Shown in pieces: positions 1-11,705 of a stretch of DNA of 64,000 nucleotides. The stretch is taken from NCBI GenBank assembly GCA_022702545.1, contig JAHRBC010000005.1:682001-746000 (forward strand), in the 5' to 3' direction. Each line of letters begins with the position of its first letter. Position 1 is the first letter of the stretch. The notes beneath the pieces were generated by a model, which was given only the letters and a program-made list of their open reading frames with translations, was not told where the DNA came from and did not search any database. The stretch is from Phycomyces nitens (lineage: Eukaryota; Mucoromycota; Mucoromycetes; Mucorales; Phycomycetaceae). The position numbers and the translations under genes are program-made.

Positions 1-627
1 AAATCTTTGGTTTGTCTTTACATCTTTATGACATTGGGGTGCTATGTGGTATGAAAATAAAAGTCCAAGCATATCAACAATTATTGTAGGGAATTAACAA
101 ACTTGATGATTTTGTAGACCTATATATTCAATGAGTAGTTTTTGTTTTGAATATCAAATATACTCTTGGATTTAGATTTCAAGTAGTTTTTATAGAGAAA
201 GCAAGAGCAATAAAATATTACAAGGCTATGTTGTTCCTTTTATTTTTGTGCATTGGGTAATAACGAGAAATACTTGGTATCTTTGGTGCTGTGGCAGAGT
301 ATTAGATTCAGTAGATTGTGTACCAAAAAAGTAATCTCAATGTGAATCTACTACATTACAGCCAAATACTCTTTTGTTGTATTTAAACTTCAGAGGCACA
401 AGCACCAGCATCAGCACCAGCAGAATAAGAAAGGCGATTTAATTAGCATGAGATGAGATCTAGTGAGTGATTATCTACATATAAAAAGCATGGGGAATGC
501 TTGATACACTCCCTTAATAGACAACCATCACTAGGAAATCGAAATAAAGTGACGTAGATTTTTTTTTGACAACAGTAAGGTTTAGTGTTGAGAATGACGA
601 ATATATTGATACATTTTAATGGTAGCT
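1..627. other. gene-free AT-rich leader
   Basis: No credible gene is seen. The longest open frame, on the minus strand at about 443-733, runs into the direct repeat that follows and has no recognisable motif. The stretch carries only short A/T runs and a brief CACCAGCA-type repeat near 400-420. Confidence 0.5.
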
Positions 628-886
628 GTACTAAAATAAGAGTGATATGTCGGGATTGCAAGTTGCCTTGAGATGGCAGGAAGATATCACAAGAGTAGTT
701 TTTGGAAGAATAAAGATGATATTTTATTTTCATGAAGCAAGGTGTATTTATACTATCTTAAAGGAATCTTGCTAGAAGTTCTCAGATACTGGAAGCTTCC
801 AGCAAAGAATAGTATTCTCTCTCGAGAGAGAGTGGCTTGGCTAGATTAGGATTAGGATTCTAGGAACGACATGCTCATGAAAGTAC
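628..886 (+). repeat. left copy of a ~260-bp direct repeat (LTR-like)
   Basis: This copy begins GTACTAAAATAAGAG and ends CATGAAAGTAC. A near-identical copy in the same orientation lies at 2729-2993. Both copies begin GTACT and end AGTAC, a 5-bp terminal inversion. Both hold a CTCTCTCGAGAGAGAG palindrome and a GATTAGGATTAGGATTC run. The paired copies flank a palindromic block, as long terminal repeats flank an element, but no gag or pol coding is present between them. LTRs of a non-autonomous element are the most likely reading, and repeats of a foldback transposon are the alternative. Confidence 0.75.
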
Positions 887-907
887 TGGCCAACACAATC
901 TCAAACG

Positions 908-1697
908 AAAAGAGCTTTCAGGCTACAAAAGAGGACTTGTGGAACTCTTGTGAATGAATCGCTTCTAGATATCTCTGAGAAAAGACTAGTATACCTATAC
1001 AAACAACATGCACTACAATCAAAAGACGTGGAGATATTTGGACCACGTTTATTTGGAAAAGAAAAGAAAAGAAAAGTAACTTTCAGGTTTATAAATGAGC
1101 GAGATTAACGTCATTTAGACAATTAAATGAAGAATGACCGTACAGCCTTTGTGTTGAACACAATGAGTCATTCTCCAAGTACAATTCAGAGGACTGTTTG
1201 TAGAATCTCTATAGTTTTTGTCAAGATGTATAAAAATTCCAGTTATATTAAAAGGAAATGGTAAAAAAAAAAGCAATTAGCATTTGCTAATCACTCTAAA
1301 AAAGCTAATCAGAGACGGGATCGCATCATTTGATGTCAAGATTTATGCTTTTTAAAAAACAGAGCCACAATTCACAGAATACAGCAGTTACTCTAATTTT
1401 TATAGTGCTCCGTGTACTCTTATTATTATAAAGAGTGGCTCAATTACGCTCACTTGTTCGATCTATCATAGTGAAAAATGGTATCGGACATTTAAAATCG
1501 CTATTAAAAAATGGGGTATTTTGTCTGATAAAATATTAAGGTTTAGGACAGAATTACGATGAATTAATCGATGCCTCTGCTATTTTGGCAGTAATTTCAA
1601 ATAAATCATAGTATACTATTACTATTCGTTCTTGATTATTTGGCCAGCATGACTAATGACATACTGAAACAAAGCGAAAAAGGGGTAATAAAAAAAT
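908..1697. repeat. left arm of a giant inverted repeat
   Basis: This ~790-bp arm is the near-perfect reverse complement of 1769-2557. Landmarks such as AAAGAGCTTTCAG at the outer end, the CACGGAGCACTATAAAAATT block and the inner GACATACTGAAACAAAGCG all reappear inverted. No long open frame exists in the arm. Only scattered mismatches separate the arms, which points to recent formation or ongoing gene conversion. Confidence 0.93.
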
Positions 1698-1768
1698 AAA
1701 GCTTTTTCATATTTTCTCTTCATTTATTAACATATATGGGCATAATTAACCCCTGTTTTTGTTTTTTT
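1698..1768. other. loop between the palindrome arms
   Basis: About 70 bp of AT-rich unique sequence separates the arms. It is far too short for a gene, so the transcript or single strand would fold into an almost continuous hairpin. Confidence 0.85.
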
Positions 1769-2557
1769 ATTCATTTTTTATTACTCCTTTTTCGCTTTGT
1801 TTCAGTATGTCATTAGTCGTACTGGCCAAATAATCAAGAACGAATAGTAATAGTATACTATGATTTATTTGAAATTACTGCCAAAATAGCAGAGGCATCG
1901 ATTAATTCATCGTAATTCTGTCCTAAACCTTAATATTTTATCAGACAAAATACCCCATTTTTTAATAGCGATTTTAAATGTCCGATACCATTTTTCACTA
2001 TGATAGATCGAACAAGTGAGCGTAATTGAGCCACTCTTTATAATAATAAGAGTACACGGAGCACTATAAAAATTAGAGTAACTGCTGTATTCTGTAAATT
2101 GTGGCTCTGTTTTTTAAAAAGCATAAATCTTGACATCAAATGATGCGATCCCGTCTCTGATTAGCTTTTTTAGAGTGATTAGCAAATGCTAATTGCTTTT
2201 TTTACCATTTACTTTTAATAACTGGAATTTTTATACACCTTGACAAAAACTATAGAGATTCTACAAACAGTCCTCTGAATTGTAGACTTGGAGAATGACT
2301 CATTGTGTTCAACACAAAGGCTGTACGGTCATTCTTCATTTAATTGTCTAAATGACGTTAATCTCGCTCATTTATAAACCTGAAAGTTACTTTTCTTTTC
2401 TTTTCCTTTCCAAATAAACGTGGTCCAAATATCTCCACGTCTTTTGATTGTGGTGCATGTTGTTTGTATAGGTATACTAGTCTTTTCTCAGAGATATCTA
2501 GAAGCGATTCATTCACAAGAGTTCCACAAGTCCTCTTTTGTAGTCTGAAAGCTCTTT
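1769..2557. repeat. right arm of the giant inverted repeat
   Basis: Reverse complement of 908-1697 with few differences. For example, the left arm reads TCACAGAATACAG where this arm gives CTGTATTCTGTAAATT. The outer end is CTGAAAGCTCTTT, after which similarity to the left flank stops. 171 bp of unique sequence follow before the second direct repeat. Confidence 0.93.
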
Positions 2558-2728
2558 ATGTTTTCCAATAGGTTTTGCTGTTAGTCTGTTGAAGCATGGA
2601 GTGATTTGAATGAGAAGAAGCGTTGTAGAAAACAAGTGTGGTATTGTCTGTATTTTGTGAAGTTTTAATTAATCACCATCATTTTTGGCATGAGGCTGCA
2701 TGGGAACCATCGTTGGGAGTCACGATGA

Positions 2729-2993
2729 GTACTAAAATAAGAGTGATATGTCGGGATTGGAAGTTGCCTTTAGTTGGCAGGAAGATATCACAAGAGTAGT
2801 TTTTGGAAGAATAAAGATAATATTTTATTTTCATGAAGCAAGTTGTATTTATACTATCTTAAATGGATCTTACTAGAAGTTCCCAGGTACTGGAAGCTTC
2901 CAGCAAAGAGTAGTATTCTCTCTCGAGAGAGAGAGAGATTGGATTGGCTAGATTAGGATTAGGATTCTAGGAACGACATGCTCATGACAGTAC
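2729..2993 (+). repeat. right copy of the ~260-bp direct repeat (LTR-like)
   Basis: Same orientation as 628-886. It is slightly longer because its GA dinucleotide run is longer (GAGAGAGAGAGATT). It ends GACAGTAC. I saw no flanking target-site duplication, so insertion as one unit is not proven. Confidence 0.75.
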
Positions 2994-5900
2994 CCATTTC
3001 GTTCACACATGCCAAATTATCATTCTCAAGAAAGCTTGACATCACCAAATCAAACACTCATTTCAATAAGCAAAGTAATCCTTGAGACTTGCAAGATCAT
3101 TCTAGGGTACTGAGACTAACTTTACTGAAAAAAAAAAAGAGAGAGAGATTGCATCCTACTTTTACGAATTTCTATTAATGACATTACTTACCACAATCTC
3201 AAGAGATAAAATAGTCTGAAATGAAAACAAGATAGCAGTTGTGATACCATTTCTGATGCTACAGTGTACCTTGTATTGTTGCTTGCGTTTACCTCCTGTC
3301 CATTTAAACCTACAACGCTTTCAGACAAATAACCCTTGTACTTTCTCAGGCAAACTTTTTGTTTTTTGAAAAGATATTGATCCAAAAAATAATCTCGTAG
3401 GCAAACGAAAGATCGATGCAATACCCAATGCTGAGCTTTTTTTTTTTGCATAGACAACATACCCACTGAACATTTTCTGGTGGTCAAGAACTGGATCAAG
3501 TTTCTTTTTCTTTTTTCATTCCGATACCAGTTATACTGCCGTGGTAATAGCGACAAATTAAATTGGCCATCAACATCAACAACGATAAGCAACCAACTTA
3601 TACATTAGCACTTTTGAATTCTCTACTTATTCACTGATGGTTTATATTTATTAGCCAATATCACAACTTTTATATTGTGAATCCCAACTCACCGAGTTTG
3701 TCAATAGCGTTTTTCTCATTACTGATTCTCGTAACAAGACGGTCTATGAACGAAACAAAGTGTCTTTAGAGAACATGTTTAGTATAACAGCGCACATTTT
3801 TAAAGGGTTGGATATCAATTAAAAGGCATGGATTCCGGTCATCGAGATCAGCGAAATATTGTATATATAATGAGAGCAGATTATCAAAGTACATGGTGCT
3901 AACATGGGCTGATTGATGAAAAGAAAAGAAAACAGCCTCATAATATGCGTTATGTTTGTGATCTTGTTTGTTTGGTGAGTCTATTTAGGCCTTGCCAGGA
4001 TCCCAATTGTCTCGCAAGATGTGTCGAGTACAGATGAAGAACTGGAATTGATAAAGCTTGCAAACTATACTACCAGCGCCTATATTAATTTAGAAAGATA
4101 AAGAGATATTATAACATGGCAGATTAACCCTTGATTTAATATAGCTCTTTTGGCGTATATTATATTTACCAAGAAATCATGTCTTGTCAATGTTTACTAC
4201 GTTGCTCTTTAAACAGAACCTACCCATGTCCTTGACATGTTCATATTAAAGATTATGATGTTTTATTATGATATTGCAATGGTCGGCGATCTCGTTGGCT
4301 TTAATCAAGCTTTGTGGTCGCACAGCCCTTGATTTTATTACACACACATATTCCTGACAGTTGTTATTGTGAGTAAAATAAAGAATGTTTAAATTAACAA
4401 TATATAATCCATAGTACCATTACAAAGTCTTTAAGATTCTTAGAGAGGTTGTATATATAGACATTTGATCATTTTACTCTTTTATGACATATCAAAGCGT
4501 AAGGTCACTTGCGTATATCTGATTGGATACCTCAACAATTCTGCCACACAAATGTGCTTTTTTTTTAAATAATGACCAAAGCTGTCCGAGGCGTTGAGTT
4601 TAGGGGGATATGGAGACAAAAAAAAACATGCTTTTCTACCCTCTACCTTTGACCTTTCGTAACAGTGTATAGCTCTTGAGAATAATACAGTCATAAAGAA
4701 TTAGGTACTTGCCCTTTACATTTGGATCGAGATCCACAATATCCAGATTTATTAGTTAATTTTAAATTAAATTAAGGGTGGTTGTGCCTTGGGATATCAA
4801 AGGGGCTTCTTCATAGGATGCCTCTATGACCTTGTTATTGTCAAAAACGACTCTCTACCTTTGTTTGGTCTAACAGCTGTTTGGTTTTTGAAAGGTGACT
4901 TTAGTACCACGTGAATAGCACTGGCAGGGTGTATGGCACATATAAAGGTGTGAGAAATTGGTCTTGTCAATGGGAGCACAACTCCATGTAAAATACAAAT
5001 CTGTGCCCTTTCATTCTATATAGACAATTTATAGCTTTTCTGCAAGTGTGTCTCATCATTTATTGTTTTTGCTTCGAAAATGAGCTTTTTGACAGCCAAG
5101 GGCAGGATCGTCTCTGGGTGCTTATTGAGTTGAGATTACAATGTTCCCCAACTGTCCAGTCAGCATCCTTCCTATACCACCCACACCAAGCTGGGAGCCA
5201 CTGTCCACTAGATTCCTCAAAGTCCCTGTGATTGTCGGTGAAAGAAGATCGAGAATGACTTGTAAGACACTTTTTGCAAGGCACTTTTTTCCCTTTATCC
5301 ATAAACTTTTTTATCGTCTTTGAATCCCACGTAGCATGACCCCAAGTTCTTTTGATAACCGAGTTGCCAGACCTCTTTTCTAAGCACCTGTACTCATTCT
5401 GTCAATAAAAACATCCCGCTGTCTGTCACTGCAACTTGTGTAATCTTTATTTGTTGGCTTAATTATCATTACTTTATCTATCTTTACAGGTATATTTGGT
5501 GGTTTTAATTTTCTCGAGTGATTTGATCGATTGGTATACCTAGAACCACGTTAATATTGGTTACCTCGGTTATAGCCCTCTCCATTGGACCATACACTTT
5601 TATATTATCGTCGTACAGGCTATTGTCCAATCTTTGTATAATTATAATAAAAACGAATCTTTCCATGGCTCAAAGAGAGAGAGAGAGAGAAAGGGCTCAG
5701 GAAGAGGAGGCTGTGTCATTTTATGCCAATATGCTACAAAAATATTCATTGTACCGGGTGCATAGGGTAATGCAATGTAGTGAGTGAGTGAGTGAGTGAT
5801 CTGATTTTATTTTATTTTATTTTAGGGAAATAACAAAAATGGAATGTTTCAATAAGCTTGTTCCTCTGTGATAATTAAAACACGTGTTCGGATACACTTT

Positions 5901-6836
5901 GATAAAGGCTTTTGGTTTATGGAGCTGTGTGGCGATCCCTTTGTCTGTGCACAGGTTCAATGATAAATAACTTTGCCAGAAGAAGTTCGTTTCTTGAGTA
6001 ACCTCTTCTGCTTGGTATTTAATTTCATGGACTCCTCTTGATCACATGACAATCCATGGATATTTGGTTCTGCGGCAAAATAGATGGTTGGTGTTTGGTA
6101 AGCAGTAGTGCCATGAATATCCAATTGTCTGTGAACATCTTTACAATATCATCCAAGATGATGTCAACCAATAATATACAGCTGCAAAAGAAGCTTTCAA
6201 ACCGATGCCCTCCATCAACGTCACACTCATTTGGAAAGGGCCACATGACAGCTCCTAATTCAATCTATAAAAAGCAATAATAGATTGCAGCCCATCATTT
6301 GACCCTTTCTTTCTCTCTCTTTCTCTCACTCTCACTCTCTCACTACTATTATTATTACTATTTACTTTTCCTCTTTCCTCTTTACTTTTGGCATTAAAAG
6401 GATATTTGGCTCTTTGTGTACTTGTGTATTTTCTTTGTAAGCAGTACCTTGTTTTCTCTGTGGTTTGTGCTGCGCATACATATACATATATTTATATACA
6501 TATATTTATATATTTGGCTCTAAAGTGTATCTCACACTGTACCATACAAATATCCTCTTCTTTTACCCTAGAGATACTTTTCTTCTTCTTCTATATTTTC
6601 TGTTTTCGAGACTACCCTTAGAGCAGTTCATAAAGACAAGAAGGAGCGGAAGGTACATAACATAACATGACTTGGATTGCAACCTCTTTTCCCGTCTTGT
6701 TTTTTATACCTTTTTTGTTATCATTCTTTTTCTCTCTCTTTTACGATGCGACGCCACGGTTACCTCAAATCTTACCTTTCCCCTCACTATGCAACTGATC
6801 AACAGCCATCCCATATTATTATATTCCCACTCTAAA
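2994..6836. other. 3.8-kb intergenic region, no assignable gene
   Basis: Several short open frames occur, the longest being 134 codons on the minus strand at 3188-3592, but none shows a known motif or a convincing splice structure. The minus-strand frame at 5060-5302 has a CxxC and looks vaguely protein-like, but neither strand could be extended. A GA tract lies at about 5674-5690, a GAGT tandem at about 5779-5799 and a TC-rich tract at about 6303-6345. The last of these may belong to the promoter of the next gene. Confidence 0.45.
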
Positions 6837-9130
6837 ATGCTCAAGATACCACGAACGTCACCCAACGATGACGAAAACACTCGTTCCAGTGGTACTATTT
6901 CATATTTCCCCTTTACTCTCCTTTGACTTTGTGGGATATTTAAAGAATTAATATCGATTCTGATTCTTGCGCCTTTTTTTTTCTCTATTTATTTGTTTAT
7001 TTCATTTTGACAGATACGTCCAATTTAACCACTCCTCATCACACCAATTCAACCCCAATCCCAAGCATGAGTCGCCCAAATAGCCACCTTCATACTCTGC
7101 ATGGAAGCAGAGTCGATCTAAGGCTCCTTCAAGAAACCTTGGGAGATCCATTTGATGACACTCTTGATTCTCTTGATAGTGACTCGCTAGAACTCATAGA
7201 CGCCCACACCACAAATGACGACTTTGGCAATCAAGACCAAGACCAAGACCAAGACATCGATACCACTGATGATATGGGATCCGAAACAATCCTAGGTCTT
7301 CTCCGTGGACACAAGGATCTTAGTCAACAAATGGCCGCAATCGAGCAAGAGATCGGTTGGTCACCAGATGACACCAGCAACTCTCGTCATCCCTTTGAAC
7401 CCACTCTTCTTAGAGTGCTGTACATGGGCTCTGCTACAACTAGAGATAAGCAGCGATTCTTCCGCAAACTCACCGATGGTCTGGCCGCAGTAGTCCATAG
7501 CAAGGCCAGCCATCCACAGCCACATATATTTAAAGAACGTAAACACCATCTACTAATGATGAGTGTCATCCCAGACAGAGATGATACCCGCACAAGTGCT
7601 TATGAAGATAATGGTGTGTCTGTAATCGAGGCTGACTTTACCTCTTCTTCACCGATTGCAATCGCAGATCCTGATGGTCTCAACGACACCGTGCTGTCAT
7701 ATGTTTCCCACCAGTGCGATGATCCTGTAATCTGGTTGAGTAATCAATCGTCAAAAGGAGACTTTAAAGGATTTGCTTATCCAGAAAAGACTCCGAATGG
7801 TATCGATCTCTGTGTTTACTTTCATGATGGAAGTCAACCACAAGATAAGGGTTCAAAAGAATATTGTCGTCTGGAAAACGAAATATCCACCCTGTGGAGG
7901 ATCAAACGCTTAAAGATCCCCATCATGGCCATTCTTTCCACACCCCATGCCCAGTCTTCCAAGCGCAATTCCATCCCAGCACAGACCTCATCTCCTCCAC
8001 CCTCCCCTCATAGGTTTCCCATGTTTTCCACAAGGCCCATGTCGGCCTCGCCATCAACAACTGCTTCTGCTCCCCTCTCTATTCACACCCTTACTGTAGC
8101 CGAACGACGTTCCCAACTCGCCGATCTCTTGGCACGTTTCAAGATACGGTGTGTAGACATCACTTGCCTCGATATCGAGCAGCCTTCCTTTCAGCGACGC
8201 AGCTCAAGGAAACCATCTGCCACGACCGGGCTAGAGTATCGTATGGGTCACTCCTGGGCCATATCAAGTATCACTTCCCCAGAACCATACCAGATCCTGA
8301 CGATTGACCAGTTTTCAAATGTCCATCAGAATGCTGTATCCGAATTACTGCGACATACTCGTCGTCTAGCTGCCGAACGAGAACGAAAGCGAGAAATAAT
8401 AAGAACTCAAGAACGTGTTACTGAAGATAAAGCACCCCTGATTCCACCCACCGCCACAAAGACTTGCCCGCTCACCTTATTTTCGCTGTTTCCGTGGTTA
8501 CTATTGTTGGCTATTGTCATGGCAACATATTGGCTTGGAGGGCTTTGCGGATTTTCAACCCACTGTCTCCAGAAACCAGGAACAACCAAAGATCCTAGTC
8601 AGCAATGGTCTGCTTCACTTCACCTTGCCAATGAATCTGATCAATATTTTGGATTTCTTATCCGTGTGCGCCAGGAACAAAAGACGCTTTGGCCACCCGT
8701 GGACCCCGTGGCAACCCTGAGTAATGCGTCTATTAATGTGGCACGATCAGATGAAGAGGGACATTATTTGTTTCGTATTCCTAAACCAGTGTGTGGACAA
8801 CAGACAGATGCTTTTCAAAATAGGGCAGCTGATGTCAGAGTGGCCATTCCACAAGTGATACACGTTCTCGGTAGCCCAATTTTGTTTGAGTCGTTGCCTT
8901 GTTACCAGCCACCCCTACCGTCTCCCTTGCCAATATCATTCAAATCTGCCAATTCACATTCTAGGCCGAGTCTCTGCCCCGTTCCGTCACCAACACTGGT
9001 GCCCTCAATACCAAGTTCAGTTCCAGAACGACTCTCGTGGTCAGAATGGACCCATGAAGCACTCTATGTAATGAACAGCCTAGGATTCTACTGGGACAAT
9101 TGGAGGCTGTTGGCTCGAGAAGTTCTTTAA
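6837..9130 (+). CDS. single-pass membrane protein of unknown function (723 aa)
   Basis: Two exons: 6837-6891 and 7014-9130. The intron has a GTACTATTT donor and TTTTGACAG acceptor, and the split codon gives D19. The cytosolic part is Ser/Pro/Asp-rich, with a short DQDQDQD run near residue 85. A more ordered region starts about residue 146 (hydrophobic strand LLRVLYMGSATTRDKQ), where GSATTRDKQ sits like a P-loop but lacks the GKS/T signature. A basic ERERKRE stretch precedes one transmembrane segment (about 505-527, FSLFPWLLLLAIVMATYWLG). A ~195-residue Cys-containing C-terminal domain follows. Topology suggests a type II or tail-proximal membrane protein of ER or vacuole. I do not recognise the family. 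The ATG at 6837 is the first in frame after the upstream TC-rich leader. Confidence 0.82.
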
Positions 9131-9348
9131 TGCTTTCTGTTCCTTTTTTTTCTTGTTTTTATCCTTCTTTTTTTGCTTTCTTTGTATTGGATTGTAAATA
9201 TCACCATTTTTTTTAAATATTTTATTTGTTTATTTGTTTGTTTGTTTCTTGGGCTGAGATGCTTGATAGACAAAATAAAGTAGATATATCTATATACACA
9301 TAGATACAACTTGTCTGATATGTACAATAAGAATAAGAGAGGTTAAAT

Positions 9349-10615
9349 CTAGATGTCCTTGACAATAGAGTCAATGGGGGCACCCTCGTAGATAATTCTA
9401 TAGACTGTCTCAAAGAGAGGGAACTCGGATGTCATGTTACGAGCATCGAGGAACTGGTGGACTTCCTGGGCAGTCAGTGTGCCCTGCAACTTTTGGCCAT
9501 TCAGTAACTCACGCTCAAGCTCATCAATGGGCTTTCCTGTCAAGGCAAATGCCTCGGCAACCTTGCGGTTACGGCCACCAGAACAGGTTGTGATCAAATC
9601 AGCCACACCACAGGACTCGAAAAAGGTCGTATCCTCTACACCACCAAAGAAGGTCTGGCCAAATTTGCGCATCTCCATTAAACCCAGGCGGATAATGGCA
9701 GCCTTTGTGTTGCTTCCATAACTACGAGACATATTAAAAACCTTTTCCAAATAAAAAAGGAACCCCGCTTGGCCCCAACAAAATAAGACTTACCCAAGAC
9801 CATCAGAAAGACCAGCCCCAACAGCTACTACGTTCTTGAGTGCACCACAGAGTTCGACACCAACATAGTCGCGAATCACGTTGACATGGAAATAGTCGGT
9901 GTTGAATAGTTTGAAGAATAGTTCGCCATCAGCCTGCGAGCGACAACCGATTGTTGTTTCGCAAAACTTCTCCTGGGCAACCTCATCAGCAATGTTGGCA
10001 CCACTCAAGGCAGCCACGTTAATGCCCAATAGGCGGGCAATTTCTTCAGAGAACAGGGTGACACCTTCGGGTTTGATTTCAAGACCCTTGATGAGCGAGA
10101 TGGCCTTTGCATTCGAGGGGATCTTGCCACCGAGTTTGTCGCACACACCACGGACAAACTGATGAGGCAAGACAAACACCAAGACAGTTGCGTCCTCGCA
10201 TGCATCAACGAGATCTGGCACGGCTGTGAGATTGTCTGCAAACTTGATTCCGGGCAAGTATCTGTAGGGCAACAAATTAGTTTCAAAAATATATATATAA
10301 AATATATATAAATTAAAAAAATAAAAAATAAAACAAAAATTCAAACTTACTTTGGGTTTTCGTGTTCTCGGTTGATCACATCTGTGAGCTTCTCTCCGTT
10401 AAAGTCTTCTTCAAATACCCATTGGCGAACTTGGGTCTCAAAGATATCTGGGTGCTTGAGGATGTTTTCACTGACAATCTTGCCAACTGCTGAACCCCTA
10501 ATGATTATTATTATGATTTATTAAATTTTCAGTTTATTTTCATTTCTCAGCCAAATTCTACACCCAAAACACACCAGTTTCCTGAACCGATAAGACAGAC
10601 ACGTTCTTTTGACAT
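9349..10615 (-). CDS. GPD1: NAD-dependent glycerol-3-phosphate dehydrogenase
   Basis: Reduces dihydroxyacetone phosphate to glycerol 3-phosphate with NADH in the cytosol, feeding glycerol and phospholipid synthesis. Exons on the minus strand: 10615-10575, 10497-10351, 10261-9794, 9721-9349. The frames close to 342 aa, normal for eukaryotic GPDH. The N-terminal dinucleotide loop GSGNWGSA is at residues 10-17, and the first intron splits the Trp codon of this motif. Other family blocks are [15 protein letters not shown], the catalytic-region [23 protein letters not shown] and the substrate-binding block GLMEMRKFG. Exon 1 is only 41 nt. The gene diverges from the CDP-alcohol phosphotransferase gene across a 1.1-kb spacer with repeated CACGTG palindromes. 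There is no peroxisomal SKL-type C-terminus; it ends IVKDI. Confidence 0.97.
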
Positions 10616-11705
10616 TTTTGTAAAGTATCTTTTGTGAATTGAAAGAGAATAGAATGAAGCCGGTCTGATAGAGCGGGTCAATCGGTTTATATAGGACATT
10701 TAAATCAAATAAAAAAAAAGAAAGAAAAAGAATGATTTTCAAAGATAAAAGCGGATTTGGAGTTGAGTACCAAAAAGTAAGGAGATTTGGAGACCTGAAT
10801 TATGATTACTGAAAAGCCTGTGTCCAACTAAACCATGCGATGATGGTTACTCGACAGGGTCACTTTTCCATTGCTCCATAAACACCTTCACGTGAAGCCT
10901 CCAAGGATGTCTATCTGGCAGCCATAGTGTCTTGCTTTGATCTACACTTTTGTTACACCATTCCAAACGTCCTCTACTTGCCTACCGTCAAAGAGGTATG
11001 TTCAATGGGTCTTTGTGAGCATTGACCTCATGTGCATGACATATGAAATTACATACACGAATAGGTTTATTACCTTCACGTGAAGAACGAGCCAGGTCTA
11101 CCTTTGAAAACATAGATAACGCTGCCTGGTACCACTGGAGCCACAAGGGCGCTTTCTTTTCCCACTTACAGTTGAACCGGTCTTTATGGGATTCTCATGG
11201 AATTTTCATAAAAAGCTTGTATCTTTTTTAATTAATCTCAAAAAAAGAAAAAGAAAAAGAATTCTTGCCATAAAAAGCACTTGGAACGGGGCAAAAGAAA
11301 GGTCTGTCCGTTTAGGCAAGTTAAATGGAGGTCATGGTCGAATTGAATGACGTAGCCTTGATTTGAGCCACAAGAGTGTGGCGCACCCCATGCCGTCAGA
11401 ACAAGTTCAAACCAGTGCCAGCTTACAAGTCACACTCATGATTGAATCTTTTTTTAATCTTTTTAGTTCAAGGAGTGTCTTGTGCAAACCAATCGCTTGA
11501 TCTTTACTGCAAAGGGCCATATCATCCCAAAGACACACACACACTCTTTTTGTGTGTGTGTGTGTGTTGGTTGTTGTTGAGGTTGAATGTTACACGTGAC
11601 AGCCAAAATATATAATCAGCGCCCTCTTAATATTTTATTTTGTTAAAAATAATAATATTATTATTCCTCCTGTCAGTTTCTTATCCTTGTTAAAGACCAA
11701 TCGAC
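10616..11705. promoter_or_regulatory. divergent promoter region GPD1 / CEPT1
   Basis: This 1.09-kb spacer between two head-to-head lipid-related genes holds no credible gene. It has two exact copies of ACCTTCACGTGAAG, centred near 10891 and 11079, each containing a 12-bp perfect palindrome with an E-box core. A third CACGTG is at 11593-11598, about 110 bp before the phosphotransferase ATG. A (GT)n run with an inverted (CA)n partner lies near 11536-11568. Confidence 0.6.

Noticed and set aside
3188..3592. 134-codon minus frame
   Set aside because: No motif, no matching neighbouring exons, and it sits in gene-poor repeat-flanked DNA. Kept only as a remark on the spacer.
5060..5302. Possible zinc-binding fragment on the minus strand
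   Set aside because: A single CKKC-type pair without a second pair or extendable exons is not enough.
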